From contig JAFFSR010000280.1 in NCBI GenBank assembly GCA_017163975.1, positions 1,240,001-1,304,000 on the forward strand: a stretch of 64,000 nt of DNA, read 5' to 3'. A program made the translations under genes and the position numbers. Of the stretch, positions 1-13,206 are shown in pieces. A model generated the notes under the pieces. It did not search any database and was not told the origin of the DNA. It worked only from the letters and a program-made list of their open reading frames with translations. Origin of the DNA: Anastatus disparis. Lineage: Eukaryota > Arthropoda > Insecta > Hymenoptera > Eupelmidae. Positions within the stretch are counted from its first letter, which is position 1, and every line of letters begins with the position of its first letter.

Positions 1-2935
1 GAATTGCCCGTTAAGGTTGTTTGTAATTTTGTATTAATCAATATTTATTCTGTATTCATAAAACTAATCTATTGTTTCACATAATATGCAATCACAGTCT
101 AAGTTTTTGATCAATCAAGTGTAATACGCGAATGACTTTTTCGTACGTATTGACATTAAACTATCAAATCTAATTAATTTTTAATTATATTCCTTCAATA
201 AAAAGTCGAAAGAGGAGACATTTTCAAACCCGAATACTATTATCCTGACCTTTTAAATCTACTTCTTTATCACATTTTCATACTCTATAAAATAAAAAGT
301 TATTAAAAAAATAAATGAAATAAATAATTTTAATTTAATATTGACACTTAATGTCTTTAAACAATTTAATTGTTATTGAAATACAGTTGTAAATAATGAA
401 ATCACTATTAAAATACAATTATTATGTAAAAACAGATCAAAATCTGGTCAGCTATAATTTTAATAATTTTAATAATTTGAAATAAAAATTACTATGAAAT
501 TAATACCATAAAATATTGTCAAGAATTTAACAAAAAATAAAATGTTTTTATTTCTATATTATTATTTTTCTATAATATTGATTCACAATTCTATATTCTA
601 AATTTCTATATTTTAAAATTTTTATAATATTATTTCAAAATTCAAATTTATATATTGTTTTACAATGTGTTAATATAAAATTAAACTAAATAATAACATT
701 TAATTAGATGTGAAATGCATAAATAAATAAAAAACAAAACAAATAATTTCGTACTCTTTATTTATAGAGCGCAATACGCGAATAATGAAAGGTAAATAGA
801 AAATAATTAGTGTTGCCATAACTACAAAAGCACAACAAATCTAGCAACCTTGGTAAAATAGTCTAAATGATTAGCATAAATTTATTCTTCTTTAAGTGAA
901 ATAAAATGCTTTTCTACCTCTATTTTCAAAACAATTATATTATTATTGTTGTTGAAAAATTTTTATAAAAGTATGCTACGTTAATTGTTTTCTAATTTAC
1001 ATATTGCATAGAAAATTCATGAAAAATTGTTAAAAAATTCAAAATTATAATATTTTAATTAATGTATGTATGTGTTAAATAAAGTAGATATTTTTTCAAT
1101 AGATTGAAGTAAAGTAATTAAATATCAAACTCATTTGGAGTTATTTGCGTCATCAGTTTCAATCTTAATGCAATAAGATATTCATATACTTTATCATCGA
1201 ATCAGAATGTGAATTTGGGGGAGGCTGTTTCACCAAAGTATTACAATAATTTCTGATGATCAAATATTTCTTCACAGCTGTGCATGTAGGATGTAATTTT
1301 TTTTGCACTTCATGATTAGTCACAGTGCCGATTGATTTTGAAAATATATGCAAAATTTTTCTTTAGTATTTTGATATGATCATTGGGTTATAAAAAGAAA
1401 AGAAAGTCATTCATGCTACTGTGAAAAATTTATTAACATAATGTCTAAAGATGGAAATTTGACTTTAAGAATTTTCATATTCTAATAATTGTAATCATTC
1501 ATTATTATAAAATTTTTATTTGTGTTTATTTAGTAATTGCAATTTTACTATTAATATTTTCTTAAATTTTTTTTTAAGAGATTTTCATATTAGTTTGCTT
1601 ATTTATTATCGCAAATAATCAAAATTTTATAAAAATCAAAATAAAAAATTTACAATTCCTCTTAATATTGTCAAAGTCAAGAACCTATTTAATAAAGTAA
1701 TAATTTAAAGAATTTTTTCAAAATTTTATGAAAAACACAAAATTATGAGTAAAATTATTGTTTTGTAATTATTAATTCAATCATGCATAAAATAAAAAAA
1801 ATTTATGATGAAATAAGTATATTAGTATATTAGTTTCATAATATGCTCAAAAAAAATTGTAAAACTAAGAACAAGCTTTTACTTCTAAGATTCATGTGAA
1901 AAAAATTTCATCTGGAAATCAATTACATTTCTATTGTATGGGTCAATTCTTAGGTTTCGGTTAGAACTTTCCGAATTTTCATGCTTAGATATTACACACT
2001 TATTGTGCAAACATATTTTTTTAATCTAAAAAATTAAAGTTTCACTGATTTTCAATGTGAAAAATTTTTGACTGTACATTTTTCTTACAATATTCATAAT
2101 TTGAATATTGTTCATATAAGATTTTACGACTTAAGACACCTACGTATATAGTCAAAGGAAATTTCGCAATATAAATTACCATTTTCACCTTATCAGTTTT
2201 GCAGATAGGAATAAAGAAATTTAATTATCAACTGCAACATATTTTGCAATTTAAATTATCTTATTATGAAATAAGTTTTCAGCTATTTAATAATCACATA
2301 ACAAAAATCGAAAAATCATTATGATAACACAACTTCTTTTTATAACGACTGATGAATATTGATATTATACAAAGATTTATGACCTTTGAATTGATATTTA
2401 GAGAATGCTAATCGTTGTAAAAGTATACATTTATATTTCTAAAAATTATAAATCATGAGCATTAACCTGCGAGATACAAATTCAAGAAATACAATGTAAT
2501 AACAGGAATTGATTCAAATTATATAAATATTAAAAATAAGTATTTAATAAGGACTTTGTAAGAATTTACTAGTTTTAACTTGATAAAAAAATTAATTTCT
2601 CATTACAAAAAATATTAATATGATGAATGCTGATCAGAAATAAAAATAAAATAAAAAGAAGAAAAGTTATTTAACTCATTTATATTTTTTTCTCATTGAC
2701 TCATAAAGACAGCTTATTTGAATGTTTAGAACATCAAAATAACATCTCAAATAAACTTAAAAAACTTAAATAATATTTCCAATTTAGAGATTCCAATCCA
2801 CTTTATTGATAAATATAAAATTCTCTCAACTTTAGATGCACGCACACCTTACGTTCAAATAATTCATTTATCAAACATTCGCTCTTTATCTTACTAATAT
2901 TACTGTACAAGAGCATAGTAAAGATTATATTATCA
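1..2935. other. AT-rich DNA, no gene seen
   Basis: The stretch is very AT-rich with short homopolymer runs and frequent stops in all frames. I see no coding segment, RNA gene or clear terminal repeat. Short frames such as the one at 1165-1353 have low-complexity composition and no recognisable domain. Confidence 0.6.
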
Positions 2936-3420
2936 AGCTCCGCATAAGGTGCAGTGGCCCTCGCCCCATAACCGGCCAATACAACAACAGCAGCAAACAG
3001 TACCGACCTCCGGGGCTTTTATTATAATATACACACGCATTATGTCTTAGGCACGTGCACAACCTGTGACTGAGTTATCTGGTTTCGCATTCCCGCGGTT
3101 AACACAACGGACTTGTTCGTGTGTCCCTTTTTTTTTTTTTTTTTTTATTTTTTATTATTTTCATTTCTTATTTCTATACAACGTTGGTTTAGTTTTTGCT
3201 ATATACCAGCCCCCCCAAGGTCGGCATCATGGATGGCTAACGCATAAAGTCTATAAATCGATACAAGTCGCGGGTTACGAACGCGATAATAAATTATCGT
3301 ATGCACCGCGCGTGTTTTACGTGTGAGCATGTTTAAAACGCTTGAAATAGACAATTTAGCAAGCGGTGAAAATAAAGAAAGAGAAAGAGAGTAGGTGTTT
3401 CTTAGTTGGTTATTATATGT
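2936..3420. other. GC-richer island of unknown role
   Basis: This stretch is richer in CG dinucleotides than its surroundings and is split by a T run at about 3127-3146. Reading frames through it are not convincing coding sequence. It could be an untranslated exon or regulatory DNA, or an old repeat. Nothing in the sequence decides between these. Confidence 0.3.
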
Positions 3421-3919
3421 TAAGTTTCACAGTGTATCTTAATGAACTAAATATGGAGAATCAAAATTACATTGCTGTTGGTACATGATATGTGAATGCG
3501 AATTATTTGATCAGTAGCAATGATTATTTTAAGTATGTTGGTACGGGCAATAATTATTATTTTTTTTTTCGTAATAATAAAAAGTTTAAAGGATAAATGT
3601 GGGATTTTGAGAAATGCGATTGTGATTTATTGTTTGAGTTATAATAATTGCATTGATTTATAAATAATTTTTTGGTGCTTGTTGAGTTATTAAAAATGCT
3701 ATATCAATTGAGGTGCTGAACGTTAAACGTGTAATTGCTTTTTTTTTATTGCATCATAACATTTATTTTAGATTTAAAAAACATTTCAAATAGAATAATT
3801 TATATGTTTCAATCAAGATTAAACTATATTAAAGTATCATGTTTAAATTAAAGACCATTTTTACACAATGTTATTTTAATTTTTTTATGCATTAATTTTG
3901 AAAGCTGTAAAACATAATT

Positions 3920-4634
3920 ACAGTCGACGATCTGAGTCCCGCCGCCTTCTCCTCCATCGACTAGCTCATGCGTTATCCCCACTCGCTGACTAAAAGAATT
4001 TGTTTCCAAACATTCTGAGTCCCGCCGCTGCTCTGTGCGACTTTTTAACTTGTAAAAATGGATTTATTAGTTTAATTTTTTTGTTTAGAATACAATAAAC
4101 GTTTATTGAAATAAAAGATAACAAAAAATATAGTAATATTGCATAATTCTCATTTATATTTACTATAAAAAATATAAAAATTAAATTTTTTTATTTATAG
4201 GTAACATAAATTTAAAAATTAAAGAATATATTATTTATTGATGAACTAAATACTCATTGTTATTATGAAAATGAAATGAAATAAGATTTATTTAATCTTT
4301 TATTTATAAAGCAATCACTTAAATTTTCAAATAAATAACATTTTATTGATTGATTAAATATATCTAGTTTAATTTTTATATTTTTTTCAATAGATATAAA
4401 TGAGAATTATGTAATATTGTATTATTTCTTTGTTACTTTTTATTTCAATGAACATTTGTTGTATCCCAAACAAAAAAATGAAATTAATAAACCCATTTTT
4501 ACAAGTGAAAAAGTCGCATAGAGCATCGGCGGGACTCAGAATGTTTGGAAACAAATTCTTTTAGTCATCGAGCGGGGGTAACGCACGAGCGAGTCGATGG
4601 AGGAGAAGGCGGCGGGACTCAAGTCGTCGACTGT
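3920..4634. mobile_element. 715-bp foldback element with long arms
   Basis: The two halves are near-perfect reverse complements. The left end begins ACAGTCGACGA followed by TGAGTCCCGCCGCC, and the right end is the inverse, finishing TCGTCGACTGT. The arms of about 330 bp contain GC-rich tips (3920-4045 and 4515-4634) and AT-rich inner arms meeting near 4275. The flanks show ATT before and after the element, a possible 3-bp target duplication. No transposase is encoded, so it is probably a non-autonomous foldback element. Confidence 0.8.
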
Positions 4635-5012
4635 ATTTAGCTTTCTTATTGTAGTTTTTAGTTTTAGAAAGTGTCAATATGTGTGTGCGTGTGTGTAAAT
4701 TTTTGAGGGGGTGTACACATTCGAGTACACGTATGCGTATGTCTACGAGCAAATTTGTGTATGTGTGCTTGTGTATGTATAAAAGTTTGTGCATGTGAAC
4801 ATGTGTAAGCTTTCATAACTTGAAAATGGCTTAATCGATCTTGATCTGCATCAATTCATGTTCTGTGGTTTTTTTTAAGAAAATGATGGATGAATTATAA
4901 ATTTTTGGTAATGCTTTCGTGTTTAATTTTGTGTTAAATATAAATAAAATAATCAATTTTTATCGTGCGAATTTTTTGTATTATTCATCCTTCTTCTTTT
5001 AATGAGTAAAAA

Positions 5013-5236
5013 TTTTTTCGCCATACCCTACCCGAAACTACGACTTTCGTCCCGGCGCCAAAAAACAAAAGTCATAGTTTCGGCCCGGGTATGGCGAAAA
5101 ATAGTATACACTCCACGGGAGGTAAAACGGCGAGCCCATAGCACATATTTGACACCCTCGCCTTCGGCTCGAGGTGGCAATTATATGTGCTATGGACTCG
5201 CCAGTACTTTACCTCCCTTGGTGTGTAATATACTAT
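5013..5236. mobile_element. Double GC-rich hairpin element
   Basis: Two hairpins lie head to tail. Hairpin 1 (5013-5101) has arms starting TTTTTTCGCCATACCC and ending in the inverse, with inner arms around the AAACTACGACTTT segment. Hairpin 2 (5101-5236) starts ATAGTATACACTCCACGGG and ends in an inverse-like TATACTAT, with inner arms matching CCATAGCACATAT and a loop rich in CTCG/CGAG. A 90-aa frame runs through both but follows the hairpins and is not a protein. The same pairing of a CGCCAT hairpin with a second hairpin recurs at 29087-29275. Confidence 0.7.
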
Positions 5237-7852
5237 TAATGGTTTTATTTAAAATTATGTTTATAAATAAATAAATAAGCAAATTCTTAGTATATCTTTA
5301 CTAATCAACAACATATCATATCACAAGAGTGAATAGTTAATCACAAAATAAAAGTTAATTAGTAAAAAAATTAAATAATTATGTGCTCACATATATTTTT
5401 TAAATTTTTAAAAAAATCGGTCGACAATAGAGTAATTTGGTTTTAAAAAAATGTGCATAAAGAAACTAAATGTAATCATAGGGTACTTGAAACAACCGAA
5501 AGTCTTTCACAACAACACGAATTCGATAAAAATTTTTTTCTTTTCTAACGAAGCCAAAGAAGAATGCGATAGATCCAAATTTTATGACGTAATTGATATA
5601 ATTACATATTACAGTCAAAAGTGTACACATAAGTTTAGCTAGAGTGTTGATGCTATTACATAAGAGATATTTCACTATGGCGCATTGCGTGAATCTCGCT
5701 CGATCGGATCAGTGAGCAGTAATAAGGAAAATCAGGCGGGGTCATAGACGATCGCCTGGTTTAATCAATGAAAATAGTTTTTAATATAATTAACTGTTAC
5801 CAAAATTTTTTCTGAAATCAGTAGTTTGTTTAATTTTTAACCTAATTATTAATTAATATAATGTGCTTCATTGACTTCGACAATAAATTAATATAGTTTT
5901 ATTTCATAAATATGTTTCTAATAATAAGAAAAACATCGAAATATATGCATTTTAAAAATAATTATTTATATGCAATTATGTACGAAAATTCACAGATGAT
6001 TTTTTTTTCTTTTTTTCAATCATATTTTATATAGTATGTGGAAAATAAAATATTAATACTTTGTGAATGGAAAAAATATAGTTTTGCATTCTAACAAGAA
6101 ATTTATATCCATTCTTTGAAAATGCAAAACACGAAATTCTAGAAAATATTTTTAAAATTATTAGAATGAATGTAAAATTTGATACTTATATTCATGTAGG
6201 ACATTCTTAATTAATGCAATAAGATCATATCATACATTATATGTTAAGATTTTTAAAAAATAAGCAAATTGCATACCAATTCCTAATTTTATCTACCAGA
6301 AGATAAAAATTATATAACAATTTCACGCAAAATAACAATTGTTCAAATTAACATTATCGTACTATGTAAATGTCTCGACTTACGCAAAGAGAAAGTATGT
6401 CTAGTTAGTTAAAAAAATAATTTTCGATTTTTTATTTAGAAGCTTAGTTTTAAATTTTGAACTTCAAACATATAATTTTGAAAATTGGAGAGCAAATTAT
6501 TATTTTTTTTTTTTCAATTTTGAGTGCTAATCTTCTGCATGAAGATTTGTTTATATTTTTTTAAAAATTTATGGTTAGGGCATCGATTTCAAATATTGAT
6601 ATTTTAATCAACAGATATCATTAACAGGTAGAGATCCTTATTCGCTAGGCTCTCACTATCGTGTCCTTTAAGTAAGTATTTTGGTTATCGATTTATTACA
6701 GATAGTTTATTAATTTAATAATCATTTTACACATTAGCATTTACTCGAATCATAGAAGTAAAATAAACTCTCTAAAAGTTTTAATCATTTGTAATTAAAA
6801 ATAAATGTAATTGTTTTTTTTACTTCTTGAAATAAGTGTTTTTTAAATCCTGTACGTGTAGATACATTAAAACATTAAAAATGTGTACGATTATTTTTAA
6901 ATTAAAACTTTTATAATGACAATAATCACTATAACATAATAAAATAAAATAGTTTTTTTATACTTATATTAAAAACATTTAAGAAATCAAAATCATTACA
7001 TTCAACATTGTTTATAAATTAAGATTTTTTTATGTAAATGTCAATCTCTAATAAATCTTTTTAGAATTTGAAATAATGCATAAGAAAAAAATGAAGAGGC
7101 GTCGTATGTATAAATAAGAAGATCACTAATGCAGTTAGATGGTGAAATCAATTTCCAATGAAGAAACCTGAAGAGGATAAGTAGTTAACTATTGGGACAT
7201 CGTTTTTGAAAATTATCTTAATTGACTTATTACAAACAATAAAATTTAAATGTATAATCTATAAATTAAAACAATGAATAGTAACATTATTATTTAATTT
7301 TAATAATATTAATGTATTTTTCATGTGAATTTTTAATTATAAATGTATTTTTAATATGAATTCGTTTATTACATGAATAAATAAACAAAGAAATGTAAAT
7401 TAACTTACCAAATAAACATATAAATATATATATTCAGTGTCATATATTTCAAAGATCATGAATTATATGTATTTAAAATTTGTTTCGTTGCTGCAAATGT
7501 TAAAAAAACAGTAATATGATAATATCACTAAATAATTCCTTTCTTATCTTATTATAATAAAAAATTAGAAATAACTAATAGATATTTTAATTTTTCTATT
7601 AGTAATAATAATCGTGTTATTGATGATATTTACGCACGATTGACAACTTTTGGATCTGACTATAACTTCAAAATGTGCAAATTTGTATTATTTACGGCAC
7701 AACGCTCATTTTTAATGAAAGCTTTCGATATGAGTAGACGTTTCTTAAAATTTTATATAACACATAACGAGTAAATTTTTTTCATAAAAGTAATTAAGAA
7801 TTTATAATAGTTAATTCTCTTAAATCATTGGTTTTATTGCATATTTATCATG
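5237..7852. other. AT-rich DNA, no gene seen
   Basis: No coding region or long repeat is recognisable. The overlapping opposite-strand frames at 5451-5675 have no known domain. A small GC-richer patch at 5680-5765 contains a short imperfect inverted repeat around GGCGG...CGCC but nothing identifiable. Confidence 0.5.
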
Positions 7853-8779
7853 TATAGGGGAAACTGGGGCAAAATAGCATTTTTTTTTTAATCGTTTAAT
7901 AAAAACTAGATAAATTAATATTCATACCATTAAATACAAGATTTTTTTTAGTTTACATCTAGATAACTAAAATTTAAACGAGTTAGCCAAAGAAACATTC
8001 ACAAAAAAGTTATTAAAAATTTACGTTGAGTAGTCCATTTTACCCCATAAAAAAAAGTTAGGGTAAAACGGAATAATCTTTTCAAAATGAACTTTGAGCG
8101 GTTTTTGACGCTCTAAACAGAACAAAAAGATGTTAAAATGTTGCTTAATAAAGAGACTTTTACACGTTTTTATTACATAAATTAATACATTTTACATATC
8201 TTTTAACTTCTCCATTTAGTAAAAGATCACATTTTTTGTCTCTTTTACTCTGTCTGCTAAGGTTGACTTTAAAATATTGTACAAAATAGAAAGCCTTTTC
8301 AATTAAAGCTTTTTCTTTAAAAATTATTTAATAACTGCAGATTTGATCATTATATTAAAAAAGCATGAAATTCATAAAGTATTCCATTGGCCCTAAGATT
8401 TAGAAAAAAATAATTATTAATTTTTTATAATTACAAGTAAAATTAAACAACAGTAGTATGCAAAACTATTAATTATAATATAAATGTTCAAGTTTATATA
8501 CTTATTGAATATATATGTTGTTTAGGGAAAGATTACACGTTCTATATCTGCTACCAGCGATCGGTCTTAATAAAAAAATTTTCACCACACCACGCGTAAA
8601 GTGCGTAATGTACTCCCTCTAAACTCAGCCTAAAATACATAGAGTACGCCCTATTAATTTTCAAGTTTGAGCCCATCTACGTATACTCTTTGTTTCATGA
8701 TCGCTTAAGAGCGAAGATGATGGCAGTGCCGAAATACTATATGTAAATAGATGAAGTGGTCAGAATGGGAACTTCGATC

Positions 8780-9400
8780 CATATAACTCGCCGCGCTAGT
8801 TGTTATTTCTAATACGCGTTTCATGTCCGAGTTAGCAGCTGACTTTCGTGTTTCGAGTCGATTCGAGTCGATTCGAGGCTTTACACTTAAAAGGATACAA
8901 GATACAAAAATAACATTAATTAGTATATTCATACATAAAAAATACAAGAGATAATGTATTTGTTTTTTTATATATATTGATATACTAATCAATTTAATTT
9001 TTATATCTTGTATCTTGTATTTTTTTTTAGTGTAACGGCCCTATCGTGTTTATGCAAGTTTTGTTTGTCGATATTTGTGCGTTCAAGGAATTATCATTCG
9101 CGGAGTGTTGTGAATTAATATTAGTGCGCGATAGCGAATTATTAATTCGATAATTTTGTAACGCACTTTCCGCCTGATGTGGTGAAAAGTCGTATATACA
9201 CCTCAAGAGTGCAGTAAGCAAAGCAGGCCCTGGGGGCTTATTCAGTAATATCGTAACGTCTAACGGCAAGCTTAACGCCGACGCGCGCATGCGCAGTAAC
9301 CATTTTTCAGCAAATACTATCGAATATCGCGAACGTTATCAGAGATCATGTTGACGTAACGACGAAAATGTTCTAAACTGAAGCGCTAAGTCGATTTTAT
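8780..9400. promoter_or_regulatory. CpG-richer core with NRF-1/ewg-type site
   Basis: The segment is richer in CG than its surroundings. At 9284-9295 it carries CGCGCATGCGCA, a perfect match to the NRF-1/ewg palindrome YGCGCAYGCGCR. A tandem GAGTCGATTC motif sits near 8855-8880, and an AT-rich inverted repeat (GATACAAGATACAAAAA and its inverse) spans about 8895-9022. This could be a promoter or 5' exon, or an internal part of the surrounding element. No confident ORF links to it. Confidence 0.3.
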
Positions 9401-9667
9401 CGACAAATTTTACAACCAATTTGAAGCTCGGTTGTAAATCGTACGTTAAATTGTAAAACGTTATATTATGCATAACATATGTATATGCATTGACAGAAAA
9501 GATTTCTAGAAACAAAAGAATTACTCCGACTTGATTTGATCATTCAAATGGAATAATAATTTCTTAGATGTAGGTAACTAGATGTTTGAATTAATTTCTT
9601 GCTTCACAGATTTTAAGTTATATCTAAGAGAATCGAGATATCTTTTCTGTCAGTGTATGTATATACC

Positions 9668-9692
9668 TATATATATATATATATATATATAT
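9668..9692. repeat. (TA)n microsatellite
   Basis: A short pure run of alternating T and A inside the 3.0-kb TIR element. Confidence 0.9.
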
Positions 9693-10517
9693 AAAGGGAA
9701 CATTATTTTATTATTATTTACATTAGTAATCATAAAAATTATTTGTAATCATACATGGTTAAATGGTAAATTGTGTATAATTTAAAATTCAATTGGATCT
9801 GCAGGTTTTAAAGTGACTTATATGTACTTTAATAAAAACGAACAGAAAAAAATAATATAAATATTGTTTTAAATAAACTTATCTTATCACCAATAAAAAA
9901 CGTTTTTCAATAAAATTATATATTAATCTAAATTTGCATTTTATATTCTATAGCATCAACTACAGTTTCTCGATTGAATTGTTAAGTTTGCTGCTGAACT
10001 TAAAAATATTAGTTTTTAAAATTTCGTCTTTCAAAATAAAAATGTTGGCTTGGATAATGTTGAGTTAGAAGAATATATAATAGAAACATGAATACAGATA
10101 TATTTCTAATATGAATGTTACGTGTTGTGTGTTTTAAGGCAAATGTTGTTAAAATTCCTTTTTTTCTGTATTGGGATTTAAAATGAGTGGATCATGATAT
10201 TGTTTCTAATTATTATTTTGGATATATAATTATTAGCATATAAAATTAAATAAGTTATAAAATATTACTTAAGTTTTCATAATACAAGATCTAATATAAA
10301 TCTACAAAAAAACTAGTAAAATTATAATTTATTTGCGTATAAATATGTCAAAAACTTAAACAATTTTTTTTGTAATCATGTTTATTTTGATGTAATAATT
10401 GTTTGAAATTCTTTTAATTTTGAATATTTATTTTGTAAATGTCTGTTGTAAAAGATTTGATAATAAGCTAAAACATTTTTTCATATGTGTTTATTGATTA
10501 CGTGAAAAAGTAGAGTC

Positions 10518-10680
10518 CTTAACGTTTTTCGACGTCGAAACGTTAAGTCAATCGTTATCTTTAAAAAGTTAGTGAATAACCCCCCTGTGTGAATCACGCC
10601 CTCGCTACACTCGGGTGTGAACTAACACACAGGGCGTACTTTGCTTACGGTACTCCCTCAGTGAATAAATAATATACTAT
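10518..10680. repeat. Two adjacent GC-rich hairpins
   Basis: The first is a palindrome at 10518-10547 (CTTAACG...CGTTAAG around CGACGTCG). The second (10583-10634) has CCCTGTGTG/CACACAGGG arms around a CTCG-rich loop. It is followed by AATATACTATTTT, the same right flank seen beside the hairpins at 13605 and 61962. It is therefore assigned to the same hairpin family, although its outer arm is decayed. Confidence 0.5.
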
Positions 10681-10860
10681 TTTAACCTGTGTTAAAGTCA
10701 ACGCGAGGCTATTGTTGACATATCAATCATGTAGAAAATGATAATAGGGATATTTTCAAAGAAATTATATGGCCATTTTATAGATGGCATTCGTAGAAGC
10801 CGAGAAATTGGGCTATCTTGTTTTACCCCGCTATTCTATTTTGCCCCAGTTTCCCCTATA

Positions 10861-11885
10861 ACGGACCTTATAAATATTTTATAGTTTTAAAAAAAATCTG
10901 TAAGGTGCCATCATCTTAAATACAATAAAATCATTAAGTCTTGTAATCATTATGTACCTTTATACTTATTTTAACAAAATTTAGTCAAAATTTCATTGGA
11001 AAGTTTTATCCATGTACATGTTGAGACTGGCTAATTTAAGTTTGAAATGACGAGGCCAATTTTCTTTTGATTCTCGCCTTTAACATTGCAAATCGTTTTT
11101 TCTTGTTATAAAACTTCATGCTGGGATAAATTTAATTTAACTTCTGCATCTGTTGTACGAAATTATTGTAGTAATATTATTGCGTAATATATTCTTATTG
11201 TTTAATTACTTACGCTTTTTAAAAGTAACTTGATTCTGCATCCAAAAAAGCAATTTTTTTTCCTTTGTCATTTTTTCATAGAATGCATAATATTAAAAAC
11301 ATAATACATTTTCGAAAAATGGCATTTTTTCACAAAAACAGCTAAAACGTAATGAAAAGTCATTTTTAAATAACGTTTCACGTCTCATTTTAAAGTTTTT
11401 GCAATTTTCTTTCGGATTGCTTTGGGTTTATTAAGATACATTGATTTTTAGAGCTTGTAGAAGCAGTTAAAGTTGCACCAAAAATTTTTTTTAATTCCAG
11501 ATTTTAAGTATTTGTAGAAAAAAGTTTACGTATCGTAAAAAAAATGTGTACATGATGTATAAAAGTCTTTTATGACATATAGTTCCTGAAATATACAGCT
11601 TTTAATCAAACTTTTACTCATCTAAATTCTAATGGACAGTGATTTTGTGATTTTTGGTACTTTCTTGCTTCTTAACTTTGAACAAACATATCTCTGGTTC
11701 TAGTTATTATTTTTTAATTCTGAAAACGGCAAATTAAAGCTTGCTTTCTGTACTTTTATTTTAGTCCTTGTTGATTTATTAAACACTTTTCTAGACTGGA
11801 TTATTCACACTTCAATTAGGAGCTATTTTTTACAATTTTCTTAAAATAAGACTAGAAACGTCTATAATTTCAGTTTTTCGAAACG
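10861..11885. other. AT-rich DNA, no gene seen
   Basis: No coding sequence or repeat boundary was recognised here. It may be decayed sequence belonging to the reverse-transcriptase remnant that follows on the minus strand. Confidence 0.4.
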
Positions 11886-11889
11886 TTAG

Positions 11890-12790
11890 ACCGTACCGCT
11901 CTAGCTTTACTCATATTTTGGTACCTAAAAACATATTCCAAAGTTTTATCAAGATCTGTGACCCGAAGCTCATAGCCTCTCCTGGTTAGTGTATAACCGT
12001 TTTGTATTAGGGTTTGTTTTACTTTGTCGAGTTCCTGTTCAATGTCAACTTGATCAGGAATGTGAAGTGTTCTATATATGAGAGAATTAATAAATGGAAG
12101 TTATTGGGAAGGATGATGGTGAGAGGAGGTGTGTAAATATTTGTTAGTGTGTGTAGGTTTTTTGTATACATCGTGTCCTAAAGTGTTGTCGGATTTCTTA
12201 CAGACTAGAACATCAAGGAAAGGGAGTTTAGCTATTTTAAGCTAAAGGGAGTAAAGCTATTTTGATCTATTTTCATAGTGAATTTAATATTGGAATGTTG
12301 CTGATTTAAGTGTTCTAGGAATTTGTGGAGTTCATCTTGACCACGTGGCCAGATGACAAAAGTATCATCGACATATCTTAGCCAAAGTGAAAGTTTTTTT
12401 AGGTGTTGTGTTTAGAGCTATAGTTTCAAAATGTTCTATAAACAAATTGGCAATGATTGGTGATATTGGAAAGCCCATAGCTGTTCCTGTTGTCTATTCG
12501 TAAAACTGTTGATTGAATGGGAAATATGTGTTGGCAGTGCTCTATTAGAGGTAAGAGGTACGGAGGTAGATTAGGGATGTTTTTTATGATGTTTATGGTA
12601 TCTGGAATTGATACCTTTATGAAAAGTGGTACTACATCAAAACTTGCTAAGATGTCACAGGTTTTAGTTGTATATTTTTGGAGTTTATTGACGAAATCGT
12701 AAGAGTTTTTGATGTAAGAGGATGAACATCCCGTGTGAGGGTGTTAGGAGTGAGTTTTTCTGTAAGGTATCGTGCCAGATTACTCCACGA
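11890..12790 (-). pseudogene. Penelope-like reverse transcriptase remnant
   Basis: Read on the minus strand in shifting frames, this gives the order of a Penelope-like retroelement reverse transcriptase. An upstream block resembles LARYLTEKL. Then come SFDVVPLFIKV (finger/palm start), GFPISPIIANLFIEHFE, a damaged catalytic region where YVDD is expected just before a CHLATWSR block (normally VIWPHG), and KLPFLDVLVCKKSDNTLGH. After these come VYKKPTHTNKYLH, SSHHPSQ and NGYTLTRRGYEL. Several stops and frameshifts interrupt it, so it is dead. No GIY-YIG endonuclease domain could be found downstream. The HxxPxQ-type block after the palm is typical of Penelope elements rather than LINEs. Confidence 0.75.
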
Positions 12791-13206
12791 GTGCAATAAT
12801 TGCGGCTCACACGTGTTGCGTATACTATTTTTTAAAACAAGTGCGAGAAGTTCGATTGATATACAATAAAGATATAAAATAAATAATGTTGGTAAAAATA
12901 TATAAATCATACATAAAATTATGTCAAAATAATAACATTTATTTTTCTTTTGAGGAATAATTATTATAACGATCATTTATATTTATTGTTACATTACAAT
13001 TATTTATATGAAATGAGATGTTTTCACCACTATGTAAAACTTATGACTGACTATAATCATCTACTTCTACAGTATAGTCAAATCTTTTACAACGTTTGCG
13101 TGTTGATGATCTCTATGTGGCTTTTTGCGTATCGATTTCTCTATAAAATTCATCGAAATAAGGTGGTTTATTTTCAGATGGAAACGTATTACGTGAAGTA
13201 GTTGAT

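Larger units (their letters stand above)
7855..10858. mobile_element. 3.0-kb TIR element with TA target duplication
   Basis: The left end (7855) reads TAGGGGAAACTGGGGCAAAA and the right end (10858) is its exact inverse over about 23 bp. Both ends are flanked by TA (7853-7854 and 10859-10860). A TA duplication is what Tc1/mariner-type insertion leaves. No transposase frame is present inside, so this is a non-autonomous copy or one filled with other DNA. It contains the CpG-richer core at 8780-9400 and the hairpins at 10518-10634. Two unrelated solitary ends are an alternative, but their perfect match argues for one element. Confidence 0.65.

Noticed and set aside
3066..3326. 86-aa frame with a Phe run
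   Set aside because: It is created by the T run at 3127-3146 and has no domain, splice context or start support.
5002..5274. 90-aa frame
   Set aside because: It follows the two hairpins; the peptide is a by-product of the inverted repeats.
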